Assembly: GCA_020639075.1 (NCBI GenBank)
Contig: JACKHI010000001.1
Span: 2,170,001-2,234,000, forward strand
Source of the DNA: Phycisphaerales bacterium
Lineage (GTDB): Bacteria; Planctomycetota; Phycisphaerae; UBA1845; UTPLA1
Direction of reading: 5' to 3'
DNA length: 64,000 bases
Below the pieces are notes generated by a model that was not told where the DNA came from, searched no databases, and saw only the letters and a list, made by a program, of their open reading frames with translations. The position numbers and the translations under genes were made by a program. Position 1 is the first letter of the stretch; each line of letters opens with the position of its first letter. Shown here piece by piece: positions 55,170 through 63,369 of the stretch.

Positions 55170-57551
55170 ATGGACCCAATGATCGCCGCCCTCGGCAAAG
55201 CTCTGCGATTCTCGATGCGATCCCTGATCGCGCTGATCGCCCTCGCGCTCGTGTTGTGGGCGTTTTATTGGGTGTTGTCGCGCCCGTTCCGGCGTAAGGC
55301 ACTCAATCCCAATCAGATCGAGCTCTCGGTCATTCACTGGGGCGAAAACAACGAAGACGCCATCGTCGCCGATCTCGTACGGGACTTCGAGGCGCAGAAT
55401 CCGGATATTCGTATCAGCCGCACCAACCTCGGCCAGGCTGCCGCCGTCAACACCAAGCTGCAGACGATGTTTGCCGCCGGCGATCCGCCCGACGTGTTTT
55501 ATCTCGGCTACGAGAAAGTCGCGGATTTCGCTTCCAAGGACCTCCTCGCCGATTTGCAGCCGCTGATCGACGAAGACATCCGCCAGCATCGGGAGACCGT
55601 CGATCTTTCGGACTACTTTCCCGCCGCGCTGCGTGCCTACGAATACAACGAGAAAACCCAGCTCGTCGGCAGCGGAAAACTCATCGCACTGCCGAAGGAC
55701 TTCACGACGGTCGGGTTCTACTACAACATCGACCTCCTTCGGCGGGCCGGCGTCGAACCGCCGTCTCCTGATGGATGGACCTGGGACGAATTTCACGACG
55801 CCGCGCAGAAAGTGGCAAAGCTCCCCGGCTGCTACGGCGCCGATTTCGTCACATGGGAAGCGATGATGCGCATGTGGGTATGGACCCACGGCGAGCGCTT
55901 CGCCGATCCTGACTGGCAGACGTTTCATCTGGAAGATCCGGACGTTCGAGCGACGCTCAAGAAGCTCCAGAGCTGGTTCCACGACGAGACGCGCACACTC
56001 GTCAGCGCCAAGACGCAGTTGGAAACCGGCCTTGAGCCATTTCTCGCCGGCAACGTCGGTTTCGCAGGCCCCTTCGGTCGCTGGAAGGTTCCGACGTATC
56101 GCCTTATCGATGACTTCAAGTGGGACATCGCCCCGTTGCCGCACGCGAAGGACTCGCCGCCGGCCAACGGCATCATGACGGCTGCCTGGGCCATCGCCCG
56201 ACAATCGCCAAACAAGGAGGCGGCCTGGCGATTCGTGAAATACATGAACAGCGTTCGCGGTCAGACGCGGATGTGCGAAGCCGGTCTTGCTATCCCGGTT
56301 CTCAAGAGCGTCGCCTACAGCGATGCCTTCAAACAGGAAGGACAGTCTCCGAAGAACTGGCGCGTTTACCTCGACGCTGAGAAGTGCGCTCGCGTTATCG
56401 ACTGGCCCATCGATCCAAACTTCATGCAGCAGTTCCGACTGCGGCTGGAAGACATCTATAAGCAGAACAAGTCGGTCGATACGGCGACAGCGCGCGTCGC
56501 CGCGGAATGGCGGGCGAACGGCGAACGACACAGACGGGAGCTGAGTTATCCGCACGTCGACTGGTTGCCCGTCACGCTGTGGATCGTTTTGCCGATCGCC
56601 TTCTGCATCGGGCTCACGGCCTTTCTCTGGTGGCGGCGTCGCTCGCGCGGCATCGGCTTCCAGGAGGAGCTGGCCGGCACGCTGATGGTCAGCCCGTGGT
56701 TAATCGGCTTCGCTGCGTTCACGGCGTTTCCCGTTGTCATGTCACTACTACTCTCGTTCATGCACTGGAGCGGCATGGCACCGCTCGATACTGCGAAGTG
56801 GGTCGGTCTCGACAACTTCCGCAGTCTCTACGAGGATGCGGGATTCAGACATTCACTCAAGATCACTGCGATCTACGCCCTGCTGGCCGTCCCGACGGGG
56901 CAGCTCGTCGCGCTGATCGCCGCCATGCTGTTGGCGCGCGAGTGGCGTTCGATCGGCGTCTTTCGCGCCATCTGGTATCTGCCGAGCGTGCTGGCGGGCG
57001 TCGGCATGGCGATCATGTGGAAGTGGGTCTTCGACTGGGAAAACGGTCTGCTCAACGCCTTGATCAGCCCCATCTGGATTTTCGGCGACTCACCGCCGCA
57101 TTGGCTTGAGAAGGACGCGGACTTCTGGGGCGTGCCCGTCTTCGCGATGATCAATCTCTGGGCGATGGGCGGCGCGATGATGGTGTTTCTCGCCGGCATC
57201 AAGGGCATTCCGAAACATCTTTATGAGGCCGCCGACATCGACGGCGCCGTCGGCTGGCACAAGTTTTTCAATGTCACGCTGCCGATGCTCAGTCCGGTCA
57301 TCCTGTTCAACGCGGTGATTGCGATCATCACGTCGTTCCAGGTCTTCACGCAGGCATACGTGATGACCGGCGGCGGCCCGGGCGACGCAACGCGCTTCTA
57401 CGTCGTGTCGCTGTACAACCGAGCGTTCGATCTGCACGAGATGGGGTATGCCTCAGCGATGGCATGGCTCTTGTTGGTGATCATTCTGGTGCTGACGATG
57501 TTGTTGATGTGGGGATCGAGGAAGTTCGTGTATTACGAGGCACTGAAGTAG
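55170..57551 (+). CDS. Fused sugar-binding protein and ABC transporter permease (MalE-MalF-like)
   Basis: A 793-residue fusion. An N-terminal membrane helix (about 17-38) anchors a family-1 extracellular solute-binding domain (about 48-445; PPDVFYLGYEKVADFASKDLL, GVEPPSPDGWTWDEFHDAA). A further helix at about 470 leads into a MalF-type permease with about six helices and the ATPase-docking EAA loop from E686 (EAADIDGAVGWHKFFNVTLP). In most bacteria these are separate proteins; fusion tethers the binding protein to the channel. Its partners are the second permease at 58094 and an ATPase encoded elsewhere. It imports an oligosaccharide, probably maltodextrin by context. Confidence 0.92.
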   Translation: MDPMIAALGKALRFSMRSLIALIALALVLWAFYWVLSRPFRRKALNPNQIELSVIHWGENNEDAIVADLVRDFEAQNPDIRISRTNLGQAAAVNTKLQTMFAAGDPPDVFYLGYEKVADFASKDLLADLQPLIDEDIRQHRETVDLSDYFPAALRAYEYNEKTQLVGSGKLIALPKDFTTVGFYYNIDLLRRAGVEPPSPDGWTWDEFHDAAQKVAKLPGCYGADFVTWEAMMRMWVWTHGERFADPDWQTFHLEDPDVRATLKKLQSWFHDETRTLVSAKTQLETGLEPFLAGNVGFAGPFGRWKVPTYRLIDDFKWDIAPLPHAKDSPPANGIMTAAWAIARQSPNKEAAWRFVKYMNSVRGQTRMCEAGLAIPVLKSVAYSDAFKQEGQSPKNWRVYLDAEKCARVIDWPIDPNFMQQFRLRLEDIYKQNKSVDTATARVAAEWRANGERHRRELSYPHVDWLPVTLWIVLPIAFCIGLTAFLWWRRRSRGIGFQEELAGTLMVSPWLIGFAAFTAFPVVMSLLLSFMHWSGMAPLDTAKWVGLDNFRSLYEDAGFRHSLKITAIYALLAVPTGQLVALIAAMLLAREWRSIGVFRAIWYLPSVLAGVGMAIMWKWVFDWENGLLNALISPIWIFGDSPPHWLEKDADFWGVPVFAMINLWAMGGAMMVFLAGIKGIPKHLYEAADIDGAVGWHKFFNVTLPMLSPVILFNAVIAIITSFQVFTQAYVMTGGGPGDATRFYVVSLYNRAFDLHEMGYASAMAWLLLVIILVLTMLLMWGSRKFVYYEALK

Positions 57552-57583
57552 AGGGATCGAGGATTCGAGGGATCCAGGATTCA
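57552..57583 (+). repeat. 16-bp tandem repeat before the four-helix gene
   Basis: AGGGATCGAGGATTCG is followed directly by AGGGATCCAGGATTCA, differing in two bases. Its AGGATTCGAGGGA core (57560-57572) recurs inverted at 58063-58075, so the four-helix gene is framed by inverted repeats. Confidence 0.75.
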
Positions 57584-57657
57584 AGTGACAGCAACATCCC
57601 AAACAGGCAAAATAGGCCGTTATGCGTCTTCGGGGGAAGGGTATTCCGCGGAGATTC

Positions 57658-58026
57658 ATGATGTTGAAAAGCCACAAGGAACTAGATGTCTGGAAGCGTG
57701 CCTATGCGTTGTGCAAGCTCGTCTACGCCAGCACGAAGCGCTTTCCGGAAGACGAGCGATTCGGACTGACGTCTCAGATGCGCCGGAATGCCATATCCAT
57801 CCCGTCGAACATCGCCGAGGGCTACAACCGGAACTCGACGCGCGATTACCTGCGTTTCCTTTGGATCGCAAAAGGCTCACTTGCCGAACTCGATACCCAG
57901 AACATGCTGTCAGGCGATCTCGATATGGCGCCGCAGAATGAAATGAACGCCATCCTGGAGGAAATCGGCCACATTGAACGCATGCTGCTCGCATTGATAC
58001 GTAGCCTGGAGAAGAAACTGAAATGA
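57658..58026 (+). CDS. Four-helix-bundle protein (S23/IVS-type, TIGR02436-like)
   Basis: A 122-residue all-helical protein of the family found in 23S rRNA intervening sequences and related to diversity-generating-retroelement accessory proteins. Diagnostic segments are KELDVWKRAYALCKLVY, FGLTSQMRRNAISIPSNIAEGY and YLRFLWIAKGSLAELDTQ. The molecular role is unknown, with nucleic-acid binding suspected for the family. The ATG at 57658 is chosen over the open frame at 57622. The gene lies between the two sugar-permease genes and is framed by inverted copies of a 13-bp core, which suggests it arrived as a mobile cassette inside the operon. Confidence 0.85.
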   Translation: MMLKSHKELDVWKRAYALCKLVYASTKRFPEDERFGLTSQMRRNAISIPSNIAEGYNRNSTRDYLRFLWIAKGSLAELDTQNMLSGDLDMAPQNEMNAILEEIGHIERMLLALIRSLEKKLK

Positions 58027-58062
58027 GGCGGAACCCGGCGACAGCCCACTTGGCCCCTTGGT

Positions 58063-58083
58063 CCCTCGAATCCTTGAACCCTA
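58063..58083 (-). repeat. Right inverted repeat of the four-helix cassette
   Basis: TCCCTCGAATCCT (58063-58075) is the exact inverse of the core at 57560-57572; the match continues weakly to 58083. It ends just before the second permease gene. Confidence 0.7.
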
Positions 58084-58093
58084 ACCCGCTGGC

Positions 58094-59050
58094 ATGCGGA
58101 GAAAATTGCGGATGACTAGAAATGTGCCGAAAACCGCGATGATCCTCTTTCTGCTCGTGAGCGGCAGCGTCGCTATGCTCATGCCGTTCTGGTGGATGCT
58201 CGTCACGAGCGTTTCAACGGAGAAGCAGGCGAGCAAGTCGGCGTCGGGGTTTCGCTTCTGGACGGAGGGCGACGCGCAATGGCACAACTACCCCGACGCC
58301 TTGCAGCGCATCGGCGCGAATCCTCCCGTCCCGCCGGAAGGGCCCGAACCGGAAAAGTGGACCCGCGCCTGGTTTGCCTGGACCTGGCAAACGTATCGAC
58401 CTTCGATCGGCTTCCTGGATGCTTTGGCCAATACGATTGTTATTACAGCGCTCAGCGTCATAGGTTCCATCATCTCGTGCAGTCTCGTCGGCTATGCCTT
58501 CGCGCGGCTGCGGTTTCGCGGTCGCGAGCCCGCGTTCATCCTGATGATCGCGACGATGATGCTGCCGATGCAGGTCACGATGATCCCGATGTTTCTGCTA
58601 TTCCGATCATTCGGCTGGATCGACACGATCATGCCGCTCGTCGTCCCGCTGTTTTTCGGGACGCCGTTCTTCATCTTCATGTTCCGCCAGTTCTTCGCAC
58701 AAGTGCCCGAGGCACTGATCGAGGCGGCGCGCATCGACGGTTGCGGCCATTTGCGAACGTGGTTCCAGATCATGCTGCCCATCTGCAAGCCGGTCATCGC
58801 CATCACGGCGATTTTCACATTCATCACGGCGTGGAACGATTTCATGGGACCGCTGATCTATCTGCAGAGCGAAGGCCAGCAGACGCTGGCCGTCGCGCTG
58901 AGTTCCTTTCAGAACCAGTACGGCGATTTTCGGCAGGCGCACTATCTGATGGCCGCGAGCATCATCACGATGATTCCGTGCATCGTGTTGTTCCTCGTGG
59001 CGCAGCGGCAATTTGTGAGCGGGTTGAGCTTGGGGGCGGTGAAGGGCTGA
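58094..59050 (+). CDS. ABC sugar transporter permease (MalG-like)
   Basis: A 318-residue inner-membrane permease of the carbohydrate-uptake CUT1 type. An N-terminal helix (MILFLLVSGSVAMLMPFWW) is followed by a ~60-residue extracytoplasmic segment, then five helices. The EAA loop that docks the ATPase starts at E210 (EAARIDGCGHLRTWFQIMLP). It pairs with the fused binding protein/permease upstream. The two would normally be adjacent; here a four-helix-bundle gene separates them. No msmX/ugpC-type ATPase gene follows, so a shared ATPase encoded elsewhere is implied. Confidence 0.92.
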   Translation: MRRKLRMTRNVPKTAMILFLLVSGSVAMLMPFWWMLVTSVSTEKQASKSASGFRFWTEGDAQWHNYPDALQRIGANPPVPPEGPEPEKWTRAWFAWTWQTYRPSIGFLDALANTIVITALSVIGSIISCSLVGYAFARLRFRGREPAFILMIATMMLPMQVTMIPMFLLFRSFGWIDTIMPLVVPLFFGTPFFIFMFRQFFAQVPEALIEAARIDGCGHLRTWFQIMLPICKPVIAITAIFTFITAWNDFMGPLIYLQSEGQQTLAVALSSFQNQYGDFRQAHYLMAASIITMIPCIVLFLVAQRQFVSGLSLGAVKG

Positions 59051-59115
59051 CGATTGCTGCTTCGCGTCACAGTGGCCTTCCGGGCTGACATGCGATTGCG
59101 GCGAGAACGAAAGAG

Positions 59116-59238
59116 TGCAATTGCCCGCAAATGGCCGCAAATGCGCGCGGCCAAAGGTCTGTGAGAATCGTGTGTTGAAACGCTCGTCGGCCATTTTCTT
59201 CGTGCAAACTCCCGCAAAGGGTCGCAAACGCTCGCAAA
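59116..59238 (+). repeat. Two arrays of CGCAAA spaced exactly 10 bp
   Basis: TGCAAT at 59116, then CGCAAA at 59126 and 59136; later TGCAAA at 59203, then CGCAAA at 59213, 59223 and 59233. The 10-bp step is exact in both arrays, one helical turn apart, which looks like a set of protein-binding repeats. Confidence 0.7.
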
Positions 59239-59369
59239 TTTCAGCAATCGGCCCGGAGCGTTGCGTCTCAGGCGCTCCGGGACGGACGCAGCTAGACGTT
59301 GGCTGGGCTTGGTCGGCGCTTCGGATGGCGGGCGAGCCGCGGGTGAGCGGAATCTGTAACGCACTTCCT

Positions 59370-59602
59370 GGCAACTCCGTGAACTGAACACGATGACGGC
59401 AGTTTCATACAGTGCCGACGCGTCCCCGCGGCGACGTTTGGCGAGTCATCGCTTGCAGCGCCAAGTGCAAAGTCAAGTTCAGGCTGGATGGACTGACTGT
59501 CGCATGCTCGCGGGGTTCCGCCCTGGGGACAGGGCGGCTCTACGGGAGGACATTCCGCAATACCGAAAGCGTGAACTCTCGCCTTCGGTTCACGGCGGTG
59601 CC
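59370..59602. repeat. Inverted-repeat element RepC, copy 2
   Basis: Left end GGCAACTCCGTGAACTGAAC matches copy 1 in 19 of 20 bases, and right end GGTTCACGGCGGTGCC is its inverse with changes. TGGCGAGTCATC (59439-59450) is identical to copy 1. The hairpin CCGCCCTG-GGGA-CAGGGCGG (59518-59537) differs from copy 1 by a paired G/C swap that preserves the stem. Confidence 0.8.
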
Positions 59603-59994
59603 TTTCAGAGCTCTTCCCAAGTAGAGATCGCAAACCCGGGGTTGTGCTTCGACCGCTTCGCTTATCCGCGCTCACCCCGCGCTGGATTGCGTCGCTCTTT
59701 CAGTGCGTCTCTTGCCTGCGAGTCATGGGGCTTCTTTGCATGCCGCAAACAGCGCCTCGACGTTTGAATCTTCGGACGGGTCTGATGAGCTCTCAGCGGC
59801 GCAATTGTTGCATGCAAAGCAATTGGGGGGTGAGCACCCGGCGGCTCAATTGCGGCTGAGCTTGAGATTCAGACCGGAAGCCGATACACAGGTTGACGTC
59901 GTACGGGTTGGTCGTACGCGCCGGCCTTGATGACACATTGGGAAAGAGGCCGCGGCCTGAACCGAATCGGTCCAGGCCGCACCTGCAAGTGTGA

Positions 59995-60420
59995 CTATTC
60001 GTTCAACGTCAGTTCGGCATACTTGTAAATCAGCTTGTGGCCGGTCTCATCCGTGACGGTCATTGAGACGATTACCTGGCCCTCCATCGGGATCGCCTCG
60101 ACCGGCAGGCTTGCATAGAGCGTCGGATTGCCGTCGCGATCGTCCCGCTTCGCGAATTTGTATTCCTTCGTATTGACGGTTATCAATCCAGCGGCAGGAA
60201 GCTGCTCCGGCGGCAGTTGCCGTTTCGGTTTGACAAGCACTTCCGCCGACCCATCGGGCCAGACGAGGGCTTGAAATTCGATTCGGTCGTGGAAGTCGTT
60301 CCCGCTGTATTCGAACGGGGCCTTGTCAAACCAGCCCAACGGGTCCGCGACGGCAGTCATCGCCGTCAGCCCCACGAGGACCAAAATCGCACTGAGAATT
60401 GCCAGCTTTCTTATTCGCAT
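59995..60420 (-). CDS. Small exported protein of unknown function
   Basis: A 141-residue protein with a clear signal peptide (MRIRKLAILSAILVLVGLTAMTAVA, split before ADPLGW). The mature ~115 residues are predicted to be beta-rich (IEFQALVWPDGSAEVLV, EGQVIVSMTVTDETG), possibly one immunoglobulin-like sandwich. No family was recognised and there are no cysteines in the mature part. A GAGG sequence lies a few bases before the ATG. It is followed on the same strand by nothing for 900 bases; the lipoprotein gene lies just upstream, so the two may be co-transcribed. Confidence 0.75.
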   Translation of the reverse strand: MRIRKLAILSAILVLVGLTAMTAVADPLGWFDKAPFEYSGNDFHDRIEFQALVWPDGSAEVLVKPKRQLPPEQLPAAGLITVNTKEYKFAKRDDRDGNPTLYASLPVEAIPMEGQVIVSMTVTDETGHKLIYKYAELTLNE

Positions 60421-60500
60421 TATCAGTTCCTCTCTCTGGATAAGAGTCTATTTTACCACAATTACTTCAATTCTGCACAAAGAAACGACAAAGCGCTAGG

Positions 60501-61067
60501 TCAGTTAGGTACTTTCCGCTCCACCGTGTCAATGAACCCACCGTCCTGGCTTTGGCCGTTCCTGTCTTTGTACTCCAATTCAACTTTGACCTTGATGATT
60601 AACGGCTGCCCAGACACAGGATTCGGGACGTGAATTACGTTGTTGGGGTCTATGGCCGGCGGCACTGGAGTTCCGTCCCCAAGTGGATTGGTGTCTCCCG
60701 CCGGAGGAGGCGACGAACTCTCCTGGACCGCCTCTTCGCCAGGATCGACCTTATCGTTATTGTTATTGTCGACCCAGATGGTCGTGCGGTGCCGAATTTG
60801 AGTATTGCCGGTATCTTCACCGTTGACATAGACAACCTCATCGACTCGAATTGGCACCAAGCCGCCGTCTGCGGCCGGGCCAACTCCAATCTCCGTAATC
60901 GTAATGGAAATCCCGCCGGGCTCGCCGAGGACGTACGGACCAGCAGTGGTCTTGCCACCGTTGTTACTACACCCAGTCGTCACGAACGCCAGTACGAGCC
61001 CCCCCGCAAAGGCAGGTAACCGTATGGCTCGCTGCAATAACCTGAAACGGAATATTCTCCGGCTCAT
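60501..61067 (-). CDS. Putative lipoprotein of unknown function
   Basis: A 188-residue exported protein. An Arg-rich start, a hydrophobic stretch and VTTGC form a lipoprotein signal, with lipidation expected at that Cys. The mature part holds an acidic Asn/Asp loop (WVDNNNNDKVDPGEEA) that looks like a calcium-binding or EF-hand-like loop, a Pro-rich linker (SSSPPPAGDTNP) and a C-terminal beta segment (LIIKVKVELEYKDRNG). No family was recognised. The ATG at 61067 is preferred over a TTG one codon earlier because GAGGT sits seven bases before it. Confidence 0.72.
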   Translation of the reverse strand: MSRRIFRFRLLQRAIRLPAFAGGLVLAFVTTGCSNNGGKTTAGPYVLGEPGGISITITEIGVGPAADGGLVPIRVDEVVYVNGEDTGNTQIRHRTTIWVDNNNNDKVDPGEEAVQESSSPPPAGDTNPLGDGTPVPPAIDPNNVIHVPNPVSGQPLIIKVKVELEYKDRNGQSQDGGFIDTVERKVPN

Positions 61068-61665
61068 CAATACCTCACTTCCAAGAAACGGACTATCTCA
61101 ACTGCGTCCCGACGACACAGTGTCTCCTTCCCCCGAGTTAATTCCAAAAGGAACTATCGAACAGACAACTCAAGCGTACTTGATTGCATCGTCTACTTCA
61201 AGACAATACCTGGCTCCATATTCGATTCAAATGCCATAATGTTGGCACATTGGGAAATTGGAGGGGGAAAGTACTAGATCTCGCCTCAAGGAATTGCCAC
61301 ACCTATGGCAGTCCAGTCCCGCAAGAATTGGCAGCCGTGTCGGTCATTGGCGGCCGTCGCGCGTGTGAGCCAGTGCAGCTATGGATCGAGGAGCCTCCCT
61401 GCGAGCTGGGCATGGAGTGGTGAGCAGAGGGGCTATCGGGAAACTGTAACGCCCTTTCAGGGCTAGTGTGGAGGAGATTCATCCGCTCCACGAGTTCCGT
61501 TACAGCGCTTCGCGGTTTCACTCCACCCGCGGCAAAAACCCGTCGCGCCTTCGGAGCGGGTATTATTCCGTCAACCTGCATGTCATGTCGTGGGTTGTTG
61601 CGATGTTCCTTCGCATCGAATCCCGGACATTTCACCTACCAGCGCTGCGGCAATCTCCCACGTCC
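61068..61665. other. Intergenic region with structured repeat
   Basis: About 600 bases without a supported gene, between the lipoprotein and a membrane protein gene. The only notable content is the three-way-junction-like palindrome at 61444-61505. Confidence 0.55.
61444..61505. repeat. Cloverleaf-like palindrome
   Basis: An outer stem CTGTAACG/CGTTACAG encloses two hairpins, GCCCT-TTC-AGGGC and GTGGAG/CTCCAC. It would form a three-way junction as RNA or single-stranded DNA. The string CTGTAACGC also occurs at 59354, just upstream of RepC copy 2. Confidence 0.6.
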
Positions 61666-62736
61666 TCACTTCTTGTCGAACAAGCCCCACATCGCCGAGC
61701 GCTCGGGCTTCATCGGGTCATAGATCACCCAGACGTTCATGCCCGCGGCGATGCCGCCTTTGGGCTTTTGCGGGATCTGAACCTCGCATTTGCGTTGCTT
61801 GCCGTTCACCTCATAGGCGTAGCCCACGCGCGGCGATAGCGCGAAGGCGCGATTGTCCGACTTCGCGACAAACGCAATCTGTCCAACCACGGCCAGACCG
61901 GTTCGGGCGAGCGTGCGGTAGCGAAACAGCCACGCGCCGGCGATAACGCTGACGATGGCCGCGATGGCGATGAATGTCAGCGACTCCTTCCAGTCCTCAG
62001 GGCTCGCAACGCCCCAGACAATACCGCCGATGATTCCGATGGGGCCGAACACAATTGCCACTTGCGTACGCACGGGCGCGATGTTGGACCACTGCGAGAA
62101 TTTCGGTCGGCGCGGCGGCGGCCCCGGATCGGTTCCCAGCGTCTTCGACTCGGTCAGCGCCGACTCGCGTGCTTTGCCTTCCTTCTGATTCTTGACAAGC
62201 GTGCGCAGTCGTTTCTTCGCAGCGGCGTCGAGATGTCTCGATGCGAGTTCCGGCGGTTTGATCGAATTCAAATCGTCGACAAACAGCCGCGGCGTTTCCT
62301 GGATGGCATAGAATCGGCGTTTGAGCTGTGGGCCGTATTCCTGTTCGAGAATCTTCCAGTCGGCCGTTGATAGCGGCAGAAACGTGAGGTTGTCGACGTC
62401 GTCCGAATCGATGCAGAGTCGGATTTCGTAATCCGGCGCGAGGATCTTGTTGAGCGTACGAATCGTGATATGTCGATCGATGGGCGCGTCCATATGCGGG
62501 CAGCGCACAACTTTGTCGCCGTAGCGAATGTGGGTGCCGCCAGGCGCGTCGCCGTCCCCGTCGGCCCAATAGGCGGAGAGTCGCCCCGTTTTCAGCCGGG
62601 CCTCACAGGACAGAACAATGTCCTCGTCGTAGTCGTCTTGATCGACGCTGAAGAAAACGCTGTCGTCCGCCAGGATATCGAGAGCGTCGCGTAGAGTCGT
62701 CGCCGACATCAGCGAGTGAATGACTTCCTTGTTCAT
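61666..62736 (-). CDS. Membrane protein of unknown function
   Basis: A 356-residue protein without a recognised family. The N-terminal ~175 residues are soluble and acidic (VDQDDYDEDIVLSCEARL; CPHMDAPIDRHITIRTLN). A basic linker (KKRLRTLVKNQKEGKAR) precedes two close membrane helices at about 230-275 (TQVAIVFGPIGIIGGIVWGV and a LTFIAIAAIVSVIAGAWLF segment). The C-terminal ~80 residues form a small beta domain with VWVIYDPMKPERS at the end, which resembles DUF3592-like membrane-associated domains. The ATG at 62736 is the only plausible start. Confidence 0.72.
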   Translation of the reverse strand: MNKEVIHSLMSATTLRDALDILADDSVFFSVDQDDYDEDIVLSCEARLKTGRLSAYWADGDGDAPGGTHIRYGDKVVRCPHMDAPIDRHITIRTLNKILAPDYEIRLCIDSDDVDNLTFLPLSTADWKILEQEYGPQLKRRFYAIQETPRLFVDDLNSIKPPELASRHLDAAAKKRLRTLVKNQKEGKARESALTESKTLGTDPGPPPRRPKFSQWSNIAPVRTQVAIVFGPIGIIGGIVWGVASPEDWKESLTFIAIAAIVSVIAGAWLFRYRTLARTGLAVVGQIAFVAKSDNRAFALSPRVGYAYEVNGKQRKCEVQIPQKPKGGIAAGMNVWVIYDPMKPERSAMWGLFDKK

Positions 62737-63369
62737 GACCGAAATTGTACCGAGTTGAATTGAGTCGTGGGAAGGTTGGCTGCGCGTGCCATCCAGTCGT
62801 CACGGATCTCTCGATCGCCAGGACGTGGACGTGCGATGTGACCGACAAACAGGGAATGAGCGTCAGGACAAATGGGGCAACGAGACACCACATTTCTCAT
62901 GGCATCTTGGCGCCAGGGGCAGAACGCGCGAGGCAAACTGAGCCCCCCTTTCCGCAGTCGGCGTGGCCGATGGACCGGACAATTCACGAGCCGCATTCCC
63001 AAGCTGCCAGAGAATTTCCGGATTCAACTCGAAAAGTGCCATCATTAGGGGAACAATACCTCGCCGGCCGACTCTCGTTCCTGGATGACAATTTCCGTCC
63101 GATCGCCCAATGGGTTCCGCCGTTCGGCGAGCCCGCAATGCCGCGACCGGTCGGCGTCAGGAGGCCTGCCTGGCTCGTTATCGCCCCACATCCCCCTCCT
63201 GTGACTTGATTGAATCGTTGCAGCGGCTTTTTTGAGCAAGTAAAATGATTTACTAAGCCGGCTCGGCTAGATACCGGTGCCGGGGGACACGCCAACGCGG
63301 CCCCGGTGTATGCTTCCCGCAAACTGCAGACAACAGGCACTCGACTCCGAACATGGATAGATCACGCTC
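62737..63369. other. Intergenic region upstream of the GH31 gene
   Basis: About 630 bases without a supported gene. The palindromic operator candidate at 63239 is the only recognised signal. Open frames here are short and lack family resemblance. Confidence 0.55.
63239..63254. promoter_or_regulatory. Candidate LacI-type operator (site 2)
   Basis: AGTAAAATGATTTACT has perfect 6-bp arms AGTAAA/TTTACT and matches 11 of 16 bases of the site before lacI. It lies 116 bases upstream of the GH31 start. Confidence 0.5.

Larger units (their letters stand above)
59051..59994. other. Repeat-bearing intergenic region after the transporter genes
   Basis: About 940 bases with no supported gene. It contains phased CGCAAA arrays (59116-59238) and the second copy of the RepC inverted-repeat element (59370-59602), both listed separately. 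The rest (59603-59994) shows nothing recognisable. Confidence 0.6.

Noticed and set aside
54978..56555. A 525-codon minus-strand frame across the junction of the GH13 and transporter genes
   Set aside because: It spans two convincing plus-strand genes and resembles nothing.
62745..63340. Open frames of 118-154 codons on both strands before the GH31 gene
   Set aside because: They overlap each other, have mixed composition and no start signals or family resemblance.
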